Assembly (NCBI GenBank): GCA_017476305.1
Contig: JAFVAA010000127.1
Location: 1 to 7,888, forward strand
From: Lachnospiraceae bacterium
GTDB taxonomy: Bacteria; Bacillota; Clostridia; Lachnospirales; Lachnospiraceae
Direction of reading: 5' to 3'
Length of the DNA stretch: 7,888 nucleotides
The notes beneath the pieces were generated by a model that did not search any database, had not been told where the DNA came from, and saw only the letters and a list, made by a program, of their open reading frames with translations. Shown piece after piece: positions 4,550 through 7,888 of the stretch. The position numbers and the translations under genes are program-made. Each line of letters opens with the position of its first letter. Position 1 is the first letter of the stretch.

Positions 4550-7147
4550 ATGTTTTTTATAGAATCAGAGTTACATGTCTTCTGCTTCATGATTTTGATT
4601 TTTATTTTTGGAAATTATTTTTCCAAAAACCGGCAGAAGCAGCAGGTCAAAGACCGGATCTTTGCCATTATTTTAGTCTTATCTGCATTTCAGATTGTTT
4701 CGGAAGCATCTGTAGAAGCATCCATGAAAACCGTAAAGGTTGAGGAGATGGGCGTGGCAGAGATTACTGCCTGGGTTTTTTATCTGTTCAGTATGGTACT
4801 CATTTTGCAGCTTGTGATGGACTACCTCTGGCTTCAGACACATGAGAAAACGCAGAGATTTTTGTGGGCGGTCATGCAGCTTCCGGCAGTTTTGGTCGTT
4901 GTCATTGCCTTTGCCATGCCGTTTCAGAATGTAGCATCGAAAGTGATGCAGTATTGTGCCATCCTTTATACATGTGTCATTATTTATCTGCTTATCAAGG
5001 GATATCGTGCCATGGAGACGCGCATGAGAACCGGTTTATGCTGGTATGTCGGCATGGCGGTTTTTTCCTTTGCATTTAATCATCTTTTTCCGGATGCTGC
5101 ACTGTCCAGAGCACTGAATATTACGATGATGGATCTGACACTTTTTTATACGCTGCAGAATCCGGATGCAGAGCTTATCAAGGAGTTAGATATCCAGAAA
5201 AACCGGGCAGAGGCAGCGACACAGGCAAAGTCAGCATTTCTCTCGAACATGTCCCATGAGATTAGAACACCCATCAATGCAGTGCTTGGGATGGATGAGA
5301 TGATTCTCAGGGAAAGCAGTGAGGATGTGATTTTAAACTATGCAGAGGATATCCGGACAGCGGGAAACAGTCTTTTGGGACTGATCAATGATATTCTGGA
5401 TTTTTCGAAAATCGAAGCCGGGAAAATGGATATCATTCCGGTGGATTATGAAATAAGCTCTGTCCTAAATGACCTGGTAAACATGATAAAGAAGCGGGCA
5501 GAGGATAAGGGCTTAGAGCTGATCGTAAAGGTGGATTCCGGGATACCGCATCTGCTTCACGGGGATGAAATCCGTATCAAACAGATCGTGACCAATATCC
5601 TGACGAATGCGGTGAAATATACGGAAAAAGGGAGCGTCACATTAGATGTTTCCTTTGTGAAGGATACGGAGGACTCCATCCGGCTTCGCATCAGTGTAAA
5701 GGATACCGGAATCGGAATCAAGGAGGAGGATATCGGCAGGCTTTTTTCTGCCTTTGAACGAATCGAGGAGGAGAGAAACCGCAGCATAGAGGGAACCGGT
5801 CTTGGCATGAACATCACGACACAGCTTCTGCATAGGATGGGAAGCAGGTTAGAGGTAGAGAGCGTTTACGGGGAGGGCTCGGACTTTTTCTTTGTTCTTT
5901 CGCAAAGGGTGGTAGACTGGGAGCCAATCGGGGATTTTGAAAAGGCACTAAAGCGTTCCCAGAGTACCCGTAAAAAATACCAGGAATCCTTTACGGCACC
6001 GGAAGGAAGGATTTTAGTAGTGGATGATACGCCGATGAACCTGTCGGTAATCAAAGGGCTTTTAAAGAAAACGCTTTTGCAGATCGATACTGCGGAAAGC
6101 GGCATGGATTGTCTTTCGCTCATGCAGGAAACGGAGTATGATGTGGTCTTTTTAGACCACAGGATGTCCGGAATGGACGGGATAGAGACTTTTCAGGAGA
6201 TAAAAAAGCTTCCCTCCTATCAGGAAAGACCGGTGCCTGTACTGGCACTTACGGCGAATGCGGTTTCCGGTGCGAGGGAGGAGTATATGGCGGCTGGATT
6301 TACGGATTATCTGACAAAGCCCATTGATCCGGAGCGGTTAGAGGAGGTACTGGTAAAATATCTGCCGGAGGAAAAGGTGGTGCTTGGAGCTTCTTCCGGT
6401 GAAGCGGATGGAATGTCTGCGGCAGAGGAGAAGCTTTCCGGCAGAACGGATGGAGTATCTGCTGTCGGGAGAGAGTATGGTGCCGGAGAGGAAAAAGCCG
6501 GAAAAGCGGAAGGTCATTTGGAAGAGGTACCGGTGTGGATTACCTCTGTCCGGCAGCTTGACTATGAAGAAGGACTCGCAAAGTGCGGCACGGCAGAGGT
6601 GTATGTCAGTGTGGTAAAGGAATATTTAGAAAATATCCCGGATATGTCTGCAGAGATTGAGCAGCTTTATCAGTCAGAGGATTGGAAAAACTACACGATC
6701 AAGGTCCATGCTTTAAAGAGTACCTCTGCGATTATCGGGGCGATGGAGGTCTCTGAGCTTGCAAAGGCTATGGAAATGGCAGGAAATGCAGGGGATTTAG
6801 AAAGCATCCATAAGAGTACCAGTGTGCTTTTAGAAAAGTACCGGGCTTTAAAGGAGATGATCGTACCGCCGGAGGAGCTTTCTTTGGAGGGGAAGCGTCC
6901 GAAAAGTGAGGAGCTTCCTCTGATATCCGAAGCAGAGCTTTTGGAGGCATACGAGGCGATTGGTGAGATCGCATCCGTATTTGATTATAAAGGGGTCTGC
7001 GATGTGATGGAATCGCTCCTTTCGTATCAGATACCGGAGGATAGAAGGGAGCAGGTGGAGGAACTGAAAAAAACAGTGAAAAATATGGATTGGGACGGTA
7101 TCAAAAGGATTGTGAAGTGTTGCACTTCATATGGTAGTGACATTTAG
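4550..7147 (+). CDS. Membrane-bound hybrid sensor histidine kinase (7TM-HisKA-HATPase-REC-HPt)
   Basis: 865 aa from the ATG at 4550. An upstream TTG at 4478 is in frame but adds a charged, non-family-like N-terminus, whereas GAGGGGG lies 10 nt before the ATG. Six to seven hydrophobic segments (about 8-24, 36-52, 73-95, 104-123, 133-151, 162-180, 186-202) form the sensor part; no periplasmic domain is visible. HisKA: SHEIRTP with His236. HATPase_c: N-box TNAVKYT (Asn353), G1 DTGIGI (Asp385), G2 GTGLG (415-419). REC: VVDD (Asp492/493), phospho-acceptor FLDHRMSGMDG (Asp536), LTKP near the end. A Glu/Gly-rich linker (about 608-670) follows, then HPt with VHALKS (His720). Residues 773-865 are a helical tail of unknown role. 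It is a self-contained His-Asp-His relay that probably passes phosphate to the receiver protein at 7382. The last nine residues (CCTSYGSDI) are encoded by the inserted palindromic element. Confidence 0.95.
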   Translation: MFFIESELHVFCFMILIFIFGNYFSKNRQKQQVKDRIFAIILVLSAFQIVSEASVEASMKTVKVEEMGVAEITAWVFYLFSMVLILQLVMDYLWLQTHEKTQRFLWAVMQLPAVLVVVIAFAMPFQNVASKVMQYCAILYTCVIIYLLIKGYRAMETRMRTGLCWYVGMAVFSFAFNHLFPDAALSRALNITMMDLTLFYTLQNPDAELIKELDIQKNRAEAATQAKSAFLSNMSHEIRTPINAVLGMDEMILRESSEDVILNYAEDIRTAGNSLLGLINDILDFSKIEAGKMDIIPVDYEISSVLNDLVNMIKKRAEDKGLELIVKVDSGIPHLLHGDEIRIKQIVTNILTNAVKYTEKGSVTLDVSFVKDTEDSIRLRISVKDTGIGIKEEDIGRLFSAFERIEEERNRSIEGTGLGMNITTQLLHRMGSRLEVESVYGEGSDFFFVLSQRVVDWEPIGDFEKALKRSQSTRKKYQESFTAPEGRILVVDDTPMNLSVIKGLLKKTLLQIDTAESGMDCLSLMQETEYDVVFLDHRMSGMDGIETFQEIKKLPSYQERPVPVLALTANAVSGAREEYMAAGFTDYLTKPIDPERLEEVLVKYLPEEKVVLGASSGEADGMSAAEEKLSGRTDGVSAVGREYGAGEEKAGKAEGHLEEVPVWITSVRQLDYEEGLAKCGTAEVYVSVVKEYLENIPDMSAEIEQLYQSEDWKNYTIKVHALKSTSAIIGAMEVSELAKAMEMAGNAGDLESIHKSTSVLLEKYRALKEMIVPPEELSLEGKRPKSEELPLISEAELLEAYEAIGEIASVFDYKGVCDVMESLLSYQIPEDRREQVEELKKTVKNMDWDGIKRIVKCCTSYGSDI

Positions 7148-7352
7148 TTTAGAATCACGAACGGAAGTAATGCTGACTATATATGTGTTCAGGACACGCT
7201 TCCGCTTGGATTCCGCACGCAGCGGTACATAAGCACCTAAAAAACAGGTGCTAAGTACCGGCGGCGTCATACATTCCTTCACACATGTATAATCAGCATT
7301 ACTTCCTACCACTACAATATAGCTAGACTAAATATCATTACTATGTGAAGTG
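7111..7352. mobile_element. Palindromic MITE-like insertion (~233 bp) between kinase and regulator
   Basis: Outer arms 7123-7152 and 7323-7352 are complementary over 30 positions (25 Watson-Crick, 4 G-U, 1 C-A). Inner arms 7163-7188 and 7281-7306 are complementary over 26 (24 Watson-Crick, 1 G-U, 1 C-A), including a perfect 14 bp. The core is a further hairpin (7223-7260). No transposase is encoded. TGTGAAGTG occurs at both edges (7111-7119 and 7344-7352), as a 9-bp target duplication would. Collapsing the repeat gives ATT GTG AAG TGA, an in-frame kinase stop, and a 28-nt gap to the next ATG. The exact ends are uncertain, because the right copy of the repeat also pairs with CACTTCA in the left arm. 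It could alternatively be a structured RNA element. Confidence 0.65.
7223..7260. repeat. Apical hairpin of the palindromic element
   Basis: CGGTAC (7223-7228) pairs with GTACCG (7255-7260), and AGCACCT (7232-7238) with AGGTGCT (7246-7252), around an A-rich AAAAAAC loop. CCGC (7213-7216) can also pair with GCGG (7261-7264). No T-run follows, so it is not a canonical terminator on its own. I have an impression that similar hairpins recur in Lachnospiraceae intergenic regions, but could not check. Confidence 0.6.
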
Positions 7353-7381
7353 AAACTCAAAAAAACATATGGAGGATAATT

Positions 7382-7888
7382 ATGAGTGAACCAAAAAGGA
7401 TTTTACTAATCAGTGATAAGACTTCTTTTTTACTGAATGCGATGGAAAACCGTTTGAAGGAGAAGCAGTATGAGTTAATTAAGATCAGTCCGGAGGCGGA
7501 AGAGTTAGAGGCGCATACAGAGGATGCAGAGCTCTATCTGGTCTATTTAGGGGAGTATGTGGAAAGGGCAGAGATGTTTTTCCGTGCATTAAAGAATGCG
7601 GCAGTGGAAAAGGGAAAGGAAATCTGCCTGGTAGGTACTATCACGGAACTAAGCGTAGCAAAGAACTTTCTCCCGGAAAATGTCATATGGAAATCCTATG
7701 AACGTCCGGTGGATTTAGAGGTGTTTACGAAGGATTTAGACCATCTGACACAGAAGTTTGAAAAAGCTTCGGAAACAAAGACACTCCTTTTGGTGGATGA
7801 TGATGTTTCCTTTTTAAAAATCATGACGGAGTGGCTGGGGGAGAAGTACCGTCTGGTGACAGTGACCTCCGGGATGCAGGCGATCACC
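7382..7888 (+). CDS. Response regulator with pseudo-receiver plus receiver domain (3' end outside window)
   Basis: 169 codons are visible with no stop before the window end. GGAGG (7371-7375) lies 6 nt before the ATG. Residues about 5-125 look like a receiver fold (KRILLISDKTSF at the start, YLVYLGEY at the beta-3 position, KSYERPVD near the end). However, the usual Asp-Asp pair is reduced to one Asp (Asp12), the phospho-acceptor position is occupied by a non-Asp residue (about Tyr55), and the conserved Lys-Pro reads Arg-Pro (108-109), so it is probably not phosphorylated. A second receiver begins at about residue 134 with TLLLVDDDVSFLKIM (Asp139-141), which looks canonical; its phospho-acceptor lies beyond the window. 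Being next to the hybrid kinase, it is the likely phosphorelay partner. The output domain, if any, is not visible. Confidence 0.85.
   Translation, partial: MSEPKRILLISDKTSFLLNAMENRLKEKQYELIKISPEAEELEAHTEDAELYLVYLGEYVERAEMFFRALKNAAVEKGKEICLVGTITELSVAKNFLPENVIWKSYERPVDLEVFTKDLDHLTQKFEKASETKTLLLVDDDVSFLKIMTEWLGEKYRLVTVTSGMQAIT

Noticed and set aside
7163..7306. CRISPR array or intrinsic terminator
   Set aside because: There is one inverted repeat pair and no series of direct repeats with spacers. No T-run follows any of the stems.
7127..7312. 61-codon antisense frame over the palindromic element
   Set aside because: It is generated by the element's inverted arms, has no RBS, and resembles no transposase.

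Overview
The window looks like a chromosomal segment from a Gram-positive gut-type Firmicute, most likely a Lachnospiraceae member (Roseburia/Agathobacter/Butyrivibrio-like). The grounds are AGGAGG-type ribosome binding sites, the style of a secreted protein with a Lys-rich N-terminal domain and a Ser/Ala/Pro linker, the clostridial-style prolyl-tRNA synthetase, and a long hybrid histidine kinase. The genus is inferred from style; no database was searched.

Layout. Bases 1-830 are the 3' part of proS (core gene, cut by the window edge). Bases 831-1254 hold no gene but are rich in structure: an intrinsic terminator (933-966), a 16-bp palindrome (961-1003), a predicted three-way-junction element (1018-1084), and an inverted repeat enclosing direct repeats (1112-1163). 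Bases 1255-3612 encode a secreted 785-aa protein with two tandem DUF3089 (alpha/beta-hydrolase-like) domains. Bases 3613-4533 are an eroded piece of a contractile-injection-system / phage-tail-like operon. It contains the C-terminal end of a zinc-ribbon tail/baseplate assembly protein, a DUF6760-type gene that appears to have lost its start codon and gained an internal stop, an intact gp19-like tail-tube gene, and a 23-codon stub of the next gene. Bases 4550-7147 encode a multi-TM hybrid sensor kinase (HisKA-HATPase-REC-HPt). Bases 7382-7888 begin a regulator with a degenerate receiver followed by a canonical one; it is cut by the window end.

How the genes relate. The kinase and the downstream receiver protein form a probable phosphorelay operon. 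They are now separated by a 233-bp palindromic element (about 7120-7352). A 9-bp direct repeat (TGTGAAGTG) lies at its edges. Collapsing that repeat in silico gives an immediate in-frame TGA for the kinase and a normal 28-nt gap to the next gene. The element therefore looks like an insertion that supplied the present last nine codons and stop of the kinase. The DUF3089 protein and the tail remnant have no visible functional link to the kinase.

The most unusual items are the palindromic insertion inside the two-component operon, the decaying tail-like locus with an intact tube gene, and the tandem DUF3089 protein whose second nucleophile elbow differs from the first. I see no CRISPR array, tRNA, rRNA or complete IS element.
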